A DNA stretch of 64,000 nt from CAZPZZ01 sp964591245 (GCA_964591245.1 CAZPZZ010000004.1:1-64000); one strand, 5' to 3'; positions 8,134 through 17,619 are shown, numbered from the stretch's first letter. Notes: generated from the sequence alone by a model not told the origin. Program-made: numbers and translations.

Positions 8134-9234
8134 CTAGCGTCCCCCTGTGGGCAAGACAATAGGCACCGCAGGTTCTCTGATGCCAGGATGCCCCGCGTCC
8201 TTTCGCTGTTGAGACACAAGCGCCGCCGCCCGCAGGGCGAGATCCTCATCAGCGCGGGCCCCGGTCAGCAAATTCACCATCCCGTAATTTCCTTCGTGGC
8301 AGGCGTACTCGAATAGATGATTCAGCGGATCGGCGGTATCTCGCCGCTGCATAGGAATCGCGACCGTATACGGTTGCGTAAAGGTTGCCTGATCCTCCAC
8401 GGTGAACTGGTAATCAATCGTATTCGAGTCCACCATACGGAAACGTTCGATCAGTCGAAGCGTCCCGCCCGGTCCTCGGTGCCCTGTCTGGATGATGTGC
8501 GAGGGTTGATAGTTTCCGCCATCCAAACGGTTATGAAACCCCGCGGTCTCGACAATGAGCGTGTCGCCTTCCCACCGCCCCCGGCTATCCCCTAGCCACT
8601 GACGAATCCCATCGCCCACATGATCGCGTCCGTCCAGTGGAATGATACGCGTCTCGTGGATCATCTCCATGACAATCGCGATATGATCCGGCGTCTGAAA
8701 AATCTGGTAGTTCGCGTTGTAGATATTGGGAATCATCGCGATCGGCAAGGTCCGAGAAATGCAGCGCTCCCAACTATTCCGATCGAGCCATGAATCACCT
8801 TCCCCCCGACCAGTTCTGGCGTCCTCTCGCTCCACAAGACGCTGTATGGCGTCCGGTCGCATGACCGGAATGCGACCGTCTGGTGGATCGACAATCAACG
8901 AGTCACGGCCTAGTGCACCGGCTTGCTCGAGCCAACCGGCCCCCGTCCCGTCAGTCGCCTCACGCACAGCCGCCTGCGCCGCCCGACTCTGCGCTCGTTC
9001 CTCTGTTGTCAACCGTTCGAGTGGAGTCGTCGTCGAGTTGTTCCACACGCCACGAAGATCCGGATGTCCCCATGGCGTCTTCGGAGCCAGAGCCGCTCCC
9101 TCTGAGTCCAGTCGTCCATTCAGCTCGGTCGATGCGCCCGACACGGTCCGAGAAGCCTGACCGGCTGCGTCCGTGCCGACACACGTGACTAGCACCAACA
9201 CGAACAACGAAACACACTGTCGCGAATAACTCAT
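8134..9234 (-). CDS. Exported uncharacterised protein, paralogue A of a tandem pair
   Basis: A 366-residue protein. The start at 9234 is chosen because GGAGGTGTGCTCG precedes it and a signal peptide follows (VSLFVLVLVTCVGTDAAGQ). It has the same motif order as the gene at 7094-8074: WGHPDLRGVWNNSTTTPLER, LIVDPPDGRIP, FQTPDHIAIVMEM, RIIPLDGRDH, GDSRGRWEGDTLIVET and YACHEGNYGM. It differs by an insertion, HIIQTGHRGPGG, before the LIERF block. The pair appears to derive from tandem duplication followed by divergence. Function unknown; probably periplasmic. It is separated by 156 bp from the sugar-dehydrogenase-like gene upstream on the same strand. Confidence 0.75.
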   Translation of the reverse strand: MSYSRQCVSLFVLVLVTCVGTDAAGQASRTVSGASTELNGRLDSEGAALAPKTPWGHPDLRGVWNNSTTTPLERLTTEERAQSRAAQAAVREATDGTGAGWLEQAGALGRDSLIVDPPDGRIPVMRPDAIQRLVEREDARTGRGEGDSWLDRNSWERCISRTLPIAMIPNIYNANYQIFQTPDHIAIVMEMIHETRIIPLDGRDHVGDGIRQWLGDSRGRWEGDTLIVETAGFHNRLDGGNYQPSHIIQTGHRGPGGTLRLIERFRMVDSNTIDYQFTVEDQATFTQPYTVAIPMQRRDTADPLNHLFEYACHEGNYGMVNLLTGARADEDLALRAAALVSQQRKDAGHPGIREPAVPIVLPTGGR

Positions 9235-9390
9235 CGAGCACACCTCCAGGTCATATCTTAGCGCGGTCTCAACGCCCTGCATCCAGAGCACACAACCCGG
9301 TCGCAGGAATGGGGACCCCGGGCTGCCGCTCGCGAATGAGAATTCACGTCGGAGCTCCCATCCGGGCCATCGAGAGAACAGTCCCAAGGT

Positions 9391-10827
9391 CTACCGTGAC
9401 GGAGCCGCAACCAGCTTCCGAACCCATCCGTCGCCTTTCGTCAACAGATAGAGTTCTCCGCTCGCATCGATTCCCAGGCGCAGGTCAACCCGATCGCCTG
9501 GACCGTAGGTATTCGGAAAACCAGCCACCTCGACGATATCCCGCTCCTCACCGTCAAACATCAGTCGAATTTCCGTGATTTCCACCGGCAGCTCCCCATC
9601 GAGCGCATCCACGTCAAACGTTAACAACCGCCCTCGTGGAAACTCGGCAAAAACATACTGCCCCTGGAGTTCAGGGATCGCTCGACCTCGATAGACAAAG
9701 CCACCGCCCACCGCATTGCCGTCATCGTGGTCGTACTGCGCCACCGGATACACGAATTCGTGCTCATCGCGATCCGGAAGCGGATATACCGGTCCCGGCC
9801 CCGCTCCGACGGCGTACCCGCTCGCAAAGGTCCCCTCCCGCAACCGCCAGCCATAATTTGCACCAGGTTGACCAACATTGACCTCCTCCACCTGGTTCTG
9901 GCCAATATCCCCAATGAACATTCTGCCGTCGGTATCCCACGAAAAATGCTGGGGATGGCGAAGTCCATATGCCCAGATCTCAGGCGCCGCACCAGTACGC
10001 GCAACAAACGGATTATCCGAGGGAATGCCATACCCCTGGGTGGCATCGCCTCCGAGCGGATCGATTCGAATAATGGCGGCCTGAGGAACGGCCAGCGACT
10101 GGCCGTAGTCTTGTGGATCATGCGCTGCCCCCCCATCTCCCAAGCAGGCGTACAGCATGCCGTGATCTGGCGATCCGGGCTCGGCATAGGGATTAAACGC
10201 GATCGTACCGATGTTGTGATTCGGGGCGAACTGACCGATACGAAACACTTCCCGTGAAGAGCCACTAAAAACGTTGGCACTCGGGTCAGTCATGGTCCAT
10301 TCGCGAATGACGCTTTCGTGACTTCCTGCGTCGTCCTCCAGATAGTCCGCAATGCCGCTGGCGGAATCGGTGCTGTACGCGGTGTACAACTTGCCGAACC
10401 CGGGCGTCCCCTCCTCAGCAAATTGTGGGTGAAAGGCCACACTAACCAGACCGGCCTCGTTCGGAAACATGGAATCATCGAAGCCGACGTCCTCTTCGCG
10501 CAGATCCAAGAATGTGACGGGCGCCATCCCGTCCTCGTCGGTCGCATACACGATCCCTCGCAGATCATTCAGTGCCAATCGACCGGCATCGTCTCCGAAA
10601 GGGACGAGATACTGAATGCGGGCAAACGCGGCGTTGATCTGTCTTCCTCCACTTGAGTCCGAGGTCTCCGGTACGCGTACAAAGGTTTCGGTCCCGACAA
10701 TGAGATCGCCTTTGCGAATAGTCTCTGGGATCGGATCCTCCAGCGGCTCCAGCTGACCAGCGGCCGCGGAGAGGATAGAGGCGAACGTGAGGGTAGCTAC
10801 GACGCTGAATACTCTTGTAACGTGCAT
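9391..10827 (-). CDS. PQQ-dependent sugar (sorbosone/glucose-type) dehydrogenase
   Basis: A 478-residue exported protein with a signal peptide (VFSVVATLTFASILSAAAG). It belongs to the soluble glucose dehydrogenase/sorbosone dehydrogenase beta-propeller family (GSDH), a six-bladed fold distinct from the eight-bladed quinoproteins in this window. Visible family landmarks are GLVSVAFHPQF, FNHNIG-like APNHNIGTIAFNP, CLGDGGAAHDPQDYGQ, IWAYGLRHPQHFSWD and FIGDIGQNQVEEVN. Known members oxidise aldoses using PQQ and Ca2+ in the periplasm. Substrate is not predictable from sequence. It has no heme domain of its own. Confidence 0.88.
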   Translation of the reverse strand: MHVTRVFSVVATLTFASILSAAAGQLEPLEDPIPETIRKGDLIVGTETFVRVPETSDSSGGRQINAAFARIQYLVPFGDDAGRLALNDLRGIVYATDEDGMAPVTFLDLREEDVGFDDSMFPNEAGLVSVAFHPQFAEEGTPGFGKLYTAYSTDSASGIADYLEDDAGSHESVIREWTMTDPSANVFSGSSREVFRIGQFAPNHNIGTIAFNPYAEPGSPDHGMLYACLGDGGAAHDPQDYGQSLAVPQAAIIRIDPLGGDATQGYGIPSDNPFVARTGAAPEIWAYGLRHPQHFSWDTDGRMFIGDIGQNQVEEVNVGQPGANYGWRLREGTFASGYAVGAGPGPVYPLPDRDEHEFVYPVAQYDHDDGNAVGGGFVYRGRAIPELQGQYVFAEFPRGRLLTFDVDALDGELPVEITEIRLMFDGEERDIVEVAGFPNTYGPGDRVDLRLGIDASGELYLLTKGDGWVRKLVAAPSR

Positions 10828-10936
10828 TCAAGAAGTATGAACCGAACACCAGATGGCGGTCTACCTTTCGCCGTCCGACTCCGTGGGTGACCGCGCAAGA
10901 ACCGGGCGTCAGCACCGATACGGATCCGCGTCCGCC

Positions 10937-11920
10937 TCACTCGCAGCCCCCGACTGCGCCATCGGGCCCACACACCCTCGACAACACCTTGCTGACGTAG
11001 TCACGGGTTTCTCCGTACAGGACAACCTGCCCGCGGACGTAGCGCTCAGCAAATCCAGGTCCTGCGTTGTAGGCCACAAGCGCAAGTTCCAGATCCCCAA
11101 ACTTTTCCAGTAGCTGCGAGAAATAACGTACGCCTCCTTCGACGTTTTGCTCAGGTACAAGGGGGTTTACACCTAATTCCCTCGCGGTCATCGGCATGAG
11201 CTGCATCAGACCGATCGCACCAGCATGTGAGCGTGCGTCAGGGTCAAAGGCGGATTCGACCTCGATGATGGCCCGTACGACGGCTGACTCAACGGAGTAC
11301 GCGTCAGCGTACCGTTGGATAATGACGTCAAACGGCTCGGGAGCGATATCTCGCCCTGTGAGCGGCGGGATAGGCTCACGTGCTCGCGGCGTGGTCGCGC
11401 GCACATACGCCCTATCAAGATAAGCAGCTGCTGCCTCGCGCCCGTATCCAACAGCCGTCATCAGCCGTGCGGTATCGAGCGCTCGGCGCCTGATACGTCC
11501 CGCGACAACATCGGCTGTCTCGCGCGCCGAGTACCCGACAGCGTCCATCCGGTACGCCATCCGGTTACGGGCCGCAACCCCCGGCGACGCGATCACCTCT
11601 AGTCCCGTGTCGAGTCTGGCCGCGTCACGAACCTCATCAAACGTAAACGGTCCCAAAGGGGCACGTCCGACCACGGCTTCAGCCAACTGCGAAAAATCCG
11701 TCCAGGCCGCGACTCGTTCACCATCTGTCATGGCATCCTGCCGTCGAACGAGTTCCTCGAACGCCCGGTGTACGGAGGTCAAATCGAAAAGCCGGACAAC
11801 GAGTTCCCCGCTCGATTCGGGCTGGATAGCCGCAACTTCATTCGCCGACACCTCAGAATCAACCGCGCCACCGGCTAAGACCAGCAAGAGAACGACAAGG
11901 GTGGTGAACGCGACCGTCAC
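10937..11920 (-). CDS. Lytic transglycosylase (SLT domain)
   Basis: A 327-residue exported protein with a C-terminal SLT/goose-lysozyme-like domain. The catalytic glutamate is in AIIEVESAFDP (about Glu222), followed by GAIGLMQLMP and ALVAYNAGP, the standard family blocks. Enzymes of this family cleave the MurNAc-GlcNAc bond of peptidoglycan, leaving 1,6-anhydroMurNAc. I prefer GTG at 11920, 4 bp after the stop of the upstream PDZ gene and directly before a signal peptide; a TTG at 11938 is possible. The roughly 180-residue N-terminal region is mainly helical and unassigned. Coupling to the PDZ gene implies joint envelope function. Confidence 0.88.
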   Translation of the reverse strand: MTVAFTTLVVLLLVLAGGAVDSEVSANEVAAIQPESSGELVVRLFDLTSVHRAFEELVRRQDAMTDGERVAAWTDFSQLAEAVVGRAPLGPFTFDEVRDAARLDTGLEVIASPGVAARNRMAYRMDAVGYSARETADVVAGRIRRRALDTARLMTAVGYGREAAAAYLDRAYVRATTPRAREPIPPLTGRDIAPEPFDVIIQRYADAYSVESAVVRAIIEVESAFDPDARSHAGAIGLMQLMPMTARELGVNPLVPEQNVEGGVRYFSQLLEKFGDLELALVAYNAGPGFAERYVRGQVVLYGETRDYVSKVLSRVCGPDGAVGGCE

Positions 11921-11924
11921 GTTT

Positions 11925-12383
11925 CTATTCTCTGGCAAAGGTACCCGGAGTTGCAGTCGCGAGGCACCGCTCTAGGACATCTTGGTTCCGGACGACACGA
12001 ATGCGGACGCTGGTGCCGGCGCCAATCCGCTGGAGTCCAGTCCATAGGTCGGCACCGGTATGCACTGGATATCCTGCGATGTCGAGTACGACGTCACCGG
12101 TCCGTAGTCCGGCCTTCGCGGCCGGTGATCCCTCGATCACACCTCGAATGATCGCGTCTGCCGTATTCGTCACGACCCCGATGAACGCCTGCGACCCGGA
12201 CGTCTTCGCCAGATCCGACACGCTCTGCCCCCGGAACGCCTGCGAGAACGTGTTGACGGGTGGTATCGATCGACGTCCGCACTCCACTGCCATGAACTCG
12301 GGTCCTCCCGGTGTTAGAGCCTCGAGCGTCAAGAGCAAGAGGAACGACACCACCGCCATCCCCTGGAACAGGCGCCGCATCAT
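11925..12383 (-). CDS. Exported PDZ-domain protein
   Basis: A 152-residue protein with an N-terminal hydrophobic signal or anchor (QGMAVVSFLLLLTLEAL) and one PDZ domain at the C-terminus (GVIEGSPAAKAGLRTGDVVLDIAG, then RIGAGTSVRIRVVRN). No protease domain is present, so it is not a full DegP- or Ctp-type enzyme; it may be an adaptor. The ATG at 12383 has AGGA nine bases upstream; GTG at 12401 is an alternative. Its stop lies 4 bp before the preferred start of the lytic transglycosylase downstream, so the two are probably translated from one message. Confidence 0.82.
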   Translation of the reverse strand: MMRRLFQGMAVVSFLLLLTLEALTPGGPEFMAVECGRRSIPPVNTFSQAFRGQSVSDLAKTSGSQAFIGVVTNTADAIIRGVIEGSPAAKAGLRTGDVVLDIAGYPVHTGADLWTGLQRIGAGTSVRIRVVRNQDVLERCLATATPGTFARE

Positions 12384-12513
12384 GGATGACCATCCTGCCA
12401 CATCCGCTCACCATTCCCATGCGCACAACTGACCCCATTCATTTGACACGGTCCGACCGAATTGATGTTCAGTGAGATAATCCACCGCAATGGTATCTAT
12501 CGAGGAGGAATCC

Positions 12514-13026
12514 GTGACCAGACCGGTACAATCCTGCAGCGCAACCTCGGTGTGCAGACAACTTGCCACCGGTGTGGCCATTGGCCTCGTCGCAGCCACG
12601 GGAACATTCGCTCAATCTCCGGACGTGATGGACCCCGCAAGCAACGTGCTTGCCCTCGAGCGCCAAGTCGAAACCGCAGTACTTGAAGCCAACGTAACCT
12701 TCCTCGATCAGATCTGTGCGGAGGACTTCACCTACTCCCACGGAGACGGCTGGACCACCGGCAAGCCCCTCCTCGGAATCGACCAAAGATCGGAGTGGTT
12801 GGCATCACTCCAGGGTCGTTATGTCCAACGCGAGGTGGATTCCCAACAGATCGAGATGCACGGCGATGTCGCCATCACCATGGGGCGGGTACGGGCACGT
12901 ACGGGAGGCTCGGACGAGGCGCAACGTGCATTTAGTTTCTGGTATATCCGCGTCTGGGCGTATCGCGATAACGAGTGGCGTTATCTCTCACACCGAACCG
13001 TACAGGGTCCGAACTACGAAAATTAA
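12514..13026 (+). CDS. Exported NTF2-like (SnoaL/DUF4440-type) protein
   Basis: A 170-residue protein. GTG at 12514 is taken as the start because AGGAGGAATCC sits directly before it; an ATG at 12490 lacks such a site. A signal peptide (TGVAIGLVAATGTFAQ) is followed by a compact NTF2-like cone fold: LERQVETAVLEANVTFLDQI, EDFTYSHGDG, then strands ending in SFWYIRVWAYRDNEWRYLSHR. Members of this fold range from ketosteroid isomerase-like enzymes to binding proteins, and DUF4440 proteins are mostly uncharacterised. It is convergent with the TlpA-like gene 58 bp downstream. Confidence 0.8.
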   Translation: MTRPVQSCSATSVCRQLATGVAIGLVAATGTFAQSPDVMDPASNVLALERQVETAVLEANVTFLDQICAEDFTYSHGDGWTTGKPLLGIDQRSEWLASLQGRYVQREVDSQQIEMHGDVAITMGRVRARTGGSDEAQRAFSFWYIRVWAYRDNEWRYLSHRTVQGPNYEN

Positions 13027-13084
13027 GTCTGGCACCATCCCACTGCTCGCAGAAATCCAGGCAGTCCTCCGACCAAGAAATCTC

Positions 13085-14311
13085 TCAGACTGCAGGGGTT
13101 GGCTCCGCCAGCAGCGTCTCGATCTGTGAGGTCATCTCTTCCAAGGTCTCGGTATAGAAGCTCCCACTTGCCGGACTCGGAAAGCCGGCGTGCACTGCCC
13201 GTACTCGCCCGTCACGCCCAAGGATGAACGTCGTAGGGAACGCATTAAGGTTCACCGCCTGCGGCACCTTCGCGCTGACGTCGTCCGGAACGCCCGCGAG
13301 CAAAAACGTGTAATCGAGACCATAACGCTCAATGAATGCCCGCAAGCGAGTGGGGTCGGCGAGCTGCTCCTGCTCTTCAAACGAGAGAGCCACGATCTCC
13401 AATCCCTGCGCTTGATAGGTCTTGTAGAGACCAGAGAGAAACGGAGCCTCGTCGTGACAATTCGGACACCAGCTTCCCGTGATACTCACGAGCACCACTT
13501 TGCCAGCAAATCGAGCATCGTCATGACTCACCATCCGGCCTTCGAGGTCGGGAAAGTCAAACTGAAAGGGTTCCTCTGAATCCCGGACGGTCGTGAACTG
13601 AGATGGGTCCGTCGGCGAGGGCAGCGTCATCGCGGCCGGACCCTCTGAGGGAAAGGCCACCAGTTCACGTTGTCCGTTCTGCACGAGCAACAATGAACCA
13701 TCGTCCTGCGGGGTCACCTCGAGCAGCAGCGGTCGAGCACCGGAAAAGTGACTCATGACGAACGTCCCATCGCGGTACCGGCCGGTCAAGTTTCCGGTGT
13801 CGCCGTCGACACGGAGAATCGCCCCCGACACTTCGGCCCCCGTCTGCCGAACAATGAAGCGCCACGCTTTCTCGCCCTTGCTGCTCTCGGTCGGAATGAT
13901 CCAGACTCCCGCAATGGAGGGACTCGTCACATTGGTCGATTCAATCGCCACGGCGGGCTGGGCCCGGAAAGGATACGGAGCCCGAACTCCACGCAGGTAC
14001 TGCCCCTCGAGCCGTCCATCGATGTAATTCGCCTCGAGGCGCGTCCCGTACTGATCGAACTCGATGACGACCCCACCATTGTCGAGCTGTCCTCCGGTCG
14101 ACTCGATGAGCAGATCACCGTTGAAGAACATCCCGCCAAGTGACGAGACATCCTGCGTGATCTCGAAGACAAATGGCACATCAACGTCGTTGACCGTTAC
14201 CGTTGCATTCCATCGCCCAGCGAGTGACGGCGGTTCCGGTGGCGCCAGACAACCGAACGAAACTCCGAGTGTCACCAGCATCAACCACACCGCGATCGAC
14301 TTACAATTCAT
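13085..14311 (-). CDS. TlpA-like thioredoxin-fold lipoprotein with N-terminal beta domain
   Basis: A 408-residue predicted lipoprotein; the lipobox LGVSFGC places the lipidated Cys at about residue 21, and GAGGTGACCG precedes the ATG. Residues roughly 28-225 form beta-rich segments that look like two repeats (GRWNATVTVNDVDVPFVFE and AGVWIIPTESSKGEKAWRF). Residues about 248-400 are a TlpA/AhpC-type thioredoxin domain with active-site WCPNC (Cys282, Cys285) and the cis-proline loop NAFPTTFIL. TlpA-like proteins reduce disulfides in the periplasm, often for cytochrome c maturation. The fused N-terminal domain probably sets the partner specificity, which is unknown. Confidence 0.85.
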   Translation of the reverse strand: MNCKSIAVWLMLVTLGVSFGCLAPPEPPSLAGRWNATVTVNDVDVPFVFEITQDVSSLGGMFFNGDLLIESTGGQLDNGGVVIEFDQYGTRLEANYIDGRLEGQYLRGVRAPYPFRAQPAVAIESTNVTSPSIAGVWIIPTESSKGEKAWRFIVRQTGAEVSGAILRVDGDTGNLTGRYRDGTFVMSHFSGARPLLLEVTPQDDGSLLLVQNGQRELVAFPSEGPAAMTLPSPTDPSQFTTVRDSEEPFQFDFPDLEGRMVSHDDARFAGKVVLVSITGSWCPNCHDEAPFLSGLYKTYQAQGLEIVALSFEEQEQLADPTRLRAFIERYGLDYTFLLAGVPDDVSAKVPQAVNLNAFPTTFILGRDGRVRAVHAGFPSPASGSFYTETLEEMTSQIETLLAEPTPAV

Positions 14312-14369
14312 CGGTCACCTCGCACGAAGTTCGTTCTATTGGAGCCATTGAAAAAACCCGTGAAGCCCA

Positions 14370-14891
14370 TCATCGTCTCTGGGAAGATGTTTCTCGTTCC
14401 TTCAGGATCAGATCACACACTTCCCTCACAGCGCCCTGCCCTCCGGGTCGAAGGGTTGAGAATCTGGCCGCCGCCTTCACCTCGGGGTACGCGTCGGCGA
14501 CACAGATCCCAACGCCTACATGCCGCAAACAATCCAGATCGTTAATATCGTTTCCCACGTACGCAACTCGACCAGGATCGATGCCCCGCTCGGTGAGGAT
14601 ACGCTGGAGCGCCTCCCACTTCGTATCGCCCAACCCCTGAACACACTCCAGACCAAGCTTGGCAGCCCGAGCCGACACCACGGGATTCGTTTCCGTAGAT
14701 AACACCAGACATCCCACACCAGAGCGGACCAATGCTTGCAGCCCAAGTCCGTCGGCGCGCGAACAAAACACCGCCTCCCGACCATCCTCCATGACGAGGA
14801 CACGATTGTCGGTGAAGACACCATCGAAATCGAACACCACAAAGGTGACCGCGTCCAGATCTTCGCGTCTGAGTTGAAACGTCACGTTCAT
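14370..14891 (-). CDS. kdsC: KdsC-type HAD phosphatase
   Basis: A 173-residue HAD-superfamily phosphatase without a cap, the size of KdsC. The nucleophile motif is DFDGVFTDN (Asp21, Asp23), motif II is LSTE, the lysine is in GDTKWEAL, and the Mg-binding acidic pair is in GNDIND (Asp115, Asp118). KdsC dephosphorylates KDO-8-phosphate in LPS precursor synthesis; closely related proteins act on 9-phospho-sialic acid-type sugars, so the substrate assignment is probable only. No kdsA, kdsB or kdsD is nearby. GTG at 14885 is a plausible alternative start with better ribosome-site spacing. It follows the Bat operon by 110 bp on the same strand. Confidence 0.82.
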   Translation of the reverse strand: MNVTFQLRREDLDAVTFVVFDFDGVFTDNRVLVMEDGREAVFCSRADGLGLQALVRSGVGCLVLSTETNPVVSARAAKLGLECVQGLGDTKWEALQRILTERGIDPGRVAYVGNDINDLDCLRHVGVGICVADAYPEVKAAARFSTLRPGGQGAVREVCDLILKERETSSQRR

Positions 14892-15001
14892 CCTGTCGGT
14901 GAATGCCGCTCCGCCATTCGATGATCACGCAGAGGCGCGGCTCCAAGAACGCCCTTTCTCCGGGCTCTGTCGATGACCTACCGATTCACTCGCCACACAC
15001 T

Positions 15002-15769
15002 TCAGATCGGCTCCAAATTCTCAGCCAGAATCCACCCCACCGTGCCATCTTCGAGGGAAATCTCGATCCACGTATCAGTTCGACGGTCAATCTGCACCTT
15101 GGTGCCTTCGTGGATGGAGAAAATCTGGAGCGCGGCATCATCCGACGGTGCGCTCTGCACGTGAACCTCTTCCGCCATGACGATCGCTTCCTCGGCACGT
15201 CCAAGCGAAAACTCTCTCACCCCGAGGTTAATCCCGAAGACCACCGTGACTGCACCGGCGATGCCAGCCACACGCCGGCCCCAGGTCGCGAAGTGCTCGG
15301 GACGAAAAAGCACGGCAACAATCGCGCCCATCGCCACGAGGTATGCAAGCGCGACAAGCCAGACCAGCACAACACGGGGCAGCCAGCTCACCCACCAGTC
15401 CACAACACGAAACAACCAGAACGTCGGCCGGATAGTGATGTCATCAGCCGTCATGGACCGGGCGAGTTCGATATTCGCCCGGAGATCGTCATCTCCGGGC
15501 ATCAAACGACGGGCACGTTCGTAGTACAGCATTGCCGGACCCAATTGACCGATCTTGAAGTACGTATTCCCGAGGTTGTAATACAGCTCGCCGCTTTCGA
15601 GTCCCTCATCGAGCACACGAACATATCTCTCGAGGGCACCATGGAAATCGCCCTGCTGATACCGCTGGTTCCCCTCGTCGAAGAACGCTTCCTGAGCTTT
15701 ACCGGTCCCGACAGCGTGAAGTACCAACCACCCGGCGGTTACCAGCGTGTACCAGCTCTGTCGGGTCAT
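15002..15769 (-). CDS. batE: BatE-like TPR / SH3 membrane protein
   Basis: A 255-residue protein and the last gene of the Bat operon. Order of parts: signal peptide (about 1-25), TPR-type helices (FDEGNQRYQQGDFHGALERY, then ELYYNLGNTYFKIGQLGPAM), two transmembrane segments (VVLVWLVALAYLVAMGAIVAVLF and AGIAGAVTVVFGINLGV), then an extracytoplasmic SH3-like domain (EVHVQSAPSDDA to GWILAENLEPI). This is the classical BatE arrangement. Bat proteins were linked to aerotolerance in Bacteroides, but their molecular role is unsettled. The start overlaps the end of batD by four bases. Confidence 0.85.
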   Translation of the reverse strand: MTRQSWYTLVTAGWLVLHAVGTGKAQEAFFDEGNQRYQQGDFHGALERYVRVLDEGLESGELYYNLGNTYFKIGQLGPAMLYYERARRLMPGDDDLRANIELARSMTADDITIRPTFWLFRVVDWWVSWLPRVVLVWLVALAYLVAMGAIVAVLFRPEHFATWGRRVAGIAGAVTVVFGINLGVREFSLGRAEEAIVMAEEVHVQSAPSDDAALQIFSIHEGTKVQIDRRTDTWIEISLEDGTVGWILAENLEPI

Positions 15770-17619
15770 GTCATCGCCTGGTCGAGGTCCGTCATCGCTT
15801 GTCCCGCACGGTCCAACATCTCCTGCATGGCCGTGTCGTCAGGCTCAACGGGCGCAAAGCGTTGTCGGTCACAGTCTTCGAGACAACTCAGATACAAATC
15901 AATTACATCGGAAGGAACCTGCCGATCGGAAAGCAAGCCACGAACGGAGTCATGAATCAAGCCAGCTTCGGCGACGTTAAGTTTATCTCCGAGAAATCCG
16001 TACATCGCTCGAGCAACCTCGGCATGGAACTCGCGGTGACTCCGCTGCGTCCTCAACGTCTCCGCCCTGGCGAAACGTCCTTTCGCAACACGCGACGCCC
16101 GCCGACGGCGCGCATAGGCCACATCTCCCCGTAACCGATCTTGATGGCGCCGTATCGCCGCGGCACCGGCAACCGCGAACAATGGCAGCACCAGTACACT
16201 CCAAAAGGACACACTACCCACCAACGAGCGGTCTATCGGATGAAAACTTGGGATCGCCACGCGGATAAAGCGAATGTCTTGCCGCTGCAGGTCGATACCC
16301 GTACGCAGGCGACCGATAGAAACAGTGGAAGCCTCCACCGCATCGCCGGACACCGTCAAAGCAATGGGTGCCGACGCGGCGACCTCGTAGGTGCCCTGCG
16401 CGGCATCCAAATACGCCAGTTCGATGGCAGGAATGACTGTCTCACCAGGCGCTCTAGGCACGAGAACGTACTCGAAAACCTTACGACTCCGCACCCCGTC
16501 TACGGTAGGCTCAACCCGCTCACTCACATCGGGCGGGTACACTTCAAGATCTTGCGGAAAATCCACCACGGGTGCAGCCAGTGTGCGGATATTGCCGGTC
16601 GCTGACATCTCGACCCTGAACGTCAGTGCATCGTTCGTCTCAATTCCAACGCTCCCATCACGATCGAGCGATGCGGCCACGGTAAGCTCACCAACCAGAC
16701 CGGTGAACGAAGGCGGTTCCCCTTCCGGCAACGGCATCACCTCGATGTCCACCGGACTCGACCCGACGCCGAGCGCCACGCGTCCACCAAACAGGCCCCC
16801 ACCCAATAATCCGCCAAAGGGATTTCCGAATGGATCTCCGAACCCACGGGAACGTCGTTGCCTTCGAACCTGCACCTCGAGCAACATCGGTTCCAGCGTC
16901 TTCGAACCCGCGCTCGTCGGGAATACGGCCACCCGACGAATCACGCGACTCGCATACTGGACGCCGTCACGAACAACCTGCTCAACCGGCCCTCGCTCCA
17001 GCGGGAGTTCCTCAACCCAAAAACCGGCTGTGCTTGGCTGTTGGGTGACATCAAACCCTTCAACATCGACACGCGTAAAGATTCGATACTCCACGACAAC
17101 GGGCTCATTCACGTACACGCGCGTCTTACTCGGCGTCGCCGTCACAAACAGATCCTCGGCGGCCACCCCCCCATCTCCGCTCCTCGAACGGGAACGTCCG
17201 GAAGCAGTAGGCGCCCCGGCAATTCGAATCTGGAGTCGTTCAGTGCGGAGATTCCTACCTTCAACCGGAACCGTCACTGCCCCGATCTCAAAGGTTCCTT
17301 CCGCAGTAGCCTGATATTGGTATTGAATTGTCAATGACGTGGTCGTGCGACCGTTGACAAATTGCATCGAGGTCGAGGTACCCGATCCCAGATACGCAGC
17401 AAACGCCGACAGGTCAGGCAATTCGGGATCACCCTGAATCTGCTGGGTTCCCTGGACCTCGACGTTCAATACGAACCGCCGATTCAGGGCCACCTCATTC
17501 TCACTGAGATAGGCACGAACCTCCTGGGCAATTCCAGGCATCGGGTACGTCGCCAGCAGCGCGAGCACAAGCAACACTACCCGAGGTACTCGACAGAATA
17601 TCTGTACGGTGATCACCAT
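15766..17619 (-). CDS. batD: BatD-like membrane protein
   Basis: A 617-residue protein with an N-terminal signal peptide (VVLLVLALLATYPMPGIAQ), several Ig-like beta domains (EVRAYLSENEVALNRRFVLNV; FVTATPSKTRVYVNEPVVVEY; LTVAASLDRDGSVGIETND), a transmembrane helix (VSFWSVLVLPLFAVAGAAA, near residue 490) and a cytoplasmic helical tail. A Gly/Phe-rich loop (GFGDPFGNPFGGLLGGGLFGG) interrupts the beta region, a feature I recall in BatD proteins. It overlaps batC upstream by seven bases and batE downstream by four, indicating translational coupling. Role within the Bat complex is inferred from operon position. Confidence 0.85.
   Translation of the reverse strand: MVITVQIFCRVPRVVLLVLALLATYPMPGIAQEVRAYLSENEVALNRRFVLNVEVQGTQQIQGDPELPDLSAFAAYLGSGTSTSMQFVNGRTTTSLTIQYQYQATAEGTFEIGAVTVPVEGRNLRTERLQIRIAGAPTASGRSRSRSGDGGVAAEDLFVTATPSKTRVYVNEPVVVEYRIFTRVDVEGFDVTQQPSTAGFWVEELPLERGPVEQVVRDGVQYASRVIRRVAVFPTSAGSKTLEPMLLEVQVRRQRRSRGFGDPFGNPFGGLLGGGLFGGRVALGVGSSPVDIEVMPLPEGEPPSFTGLVGELTVAASLDRDGSVGIETNDALTFRVEMSATGNIRTLAAPVVDFPQDLEVYPPDVSERVEPTVDGVRSRKVFEYVLVPRAPGETVIPAIELAYLDAAQGTYEVAASAPIALTVSGDAVEASTVSIGRLRTGIDLQRQDIRFIRVAIPSFHPIDRSLVGSVSFWSVLVLPLFAVAGAAAIRRHQDRLRGDVAYARRRRASRVAKGRFARAETLRTQRSHREFHAEVARAMYGFLGDKLNVAEAGLIHDSVRGLLSDRQVPSDVIDLYLSCLEDCDRQRFAPVEPDDTAMQEMLDRAGQAMTDLDQAMT

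Noticed and set aside
14903..15955. A 350-codon plus-strand open frame
   Set aside because: It lies antisense to batE and its neighbours, which have strong domain evidence; its own composition is rich in His, Arg and Pro with no motif.
16391..17314. A 307-codon plus-strand open frame
   Set aside because: Fully antisense to batD; Ser/Thr/Pro/Arg-rich composition typical of a shadow frame in GC-rich DNA.
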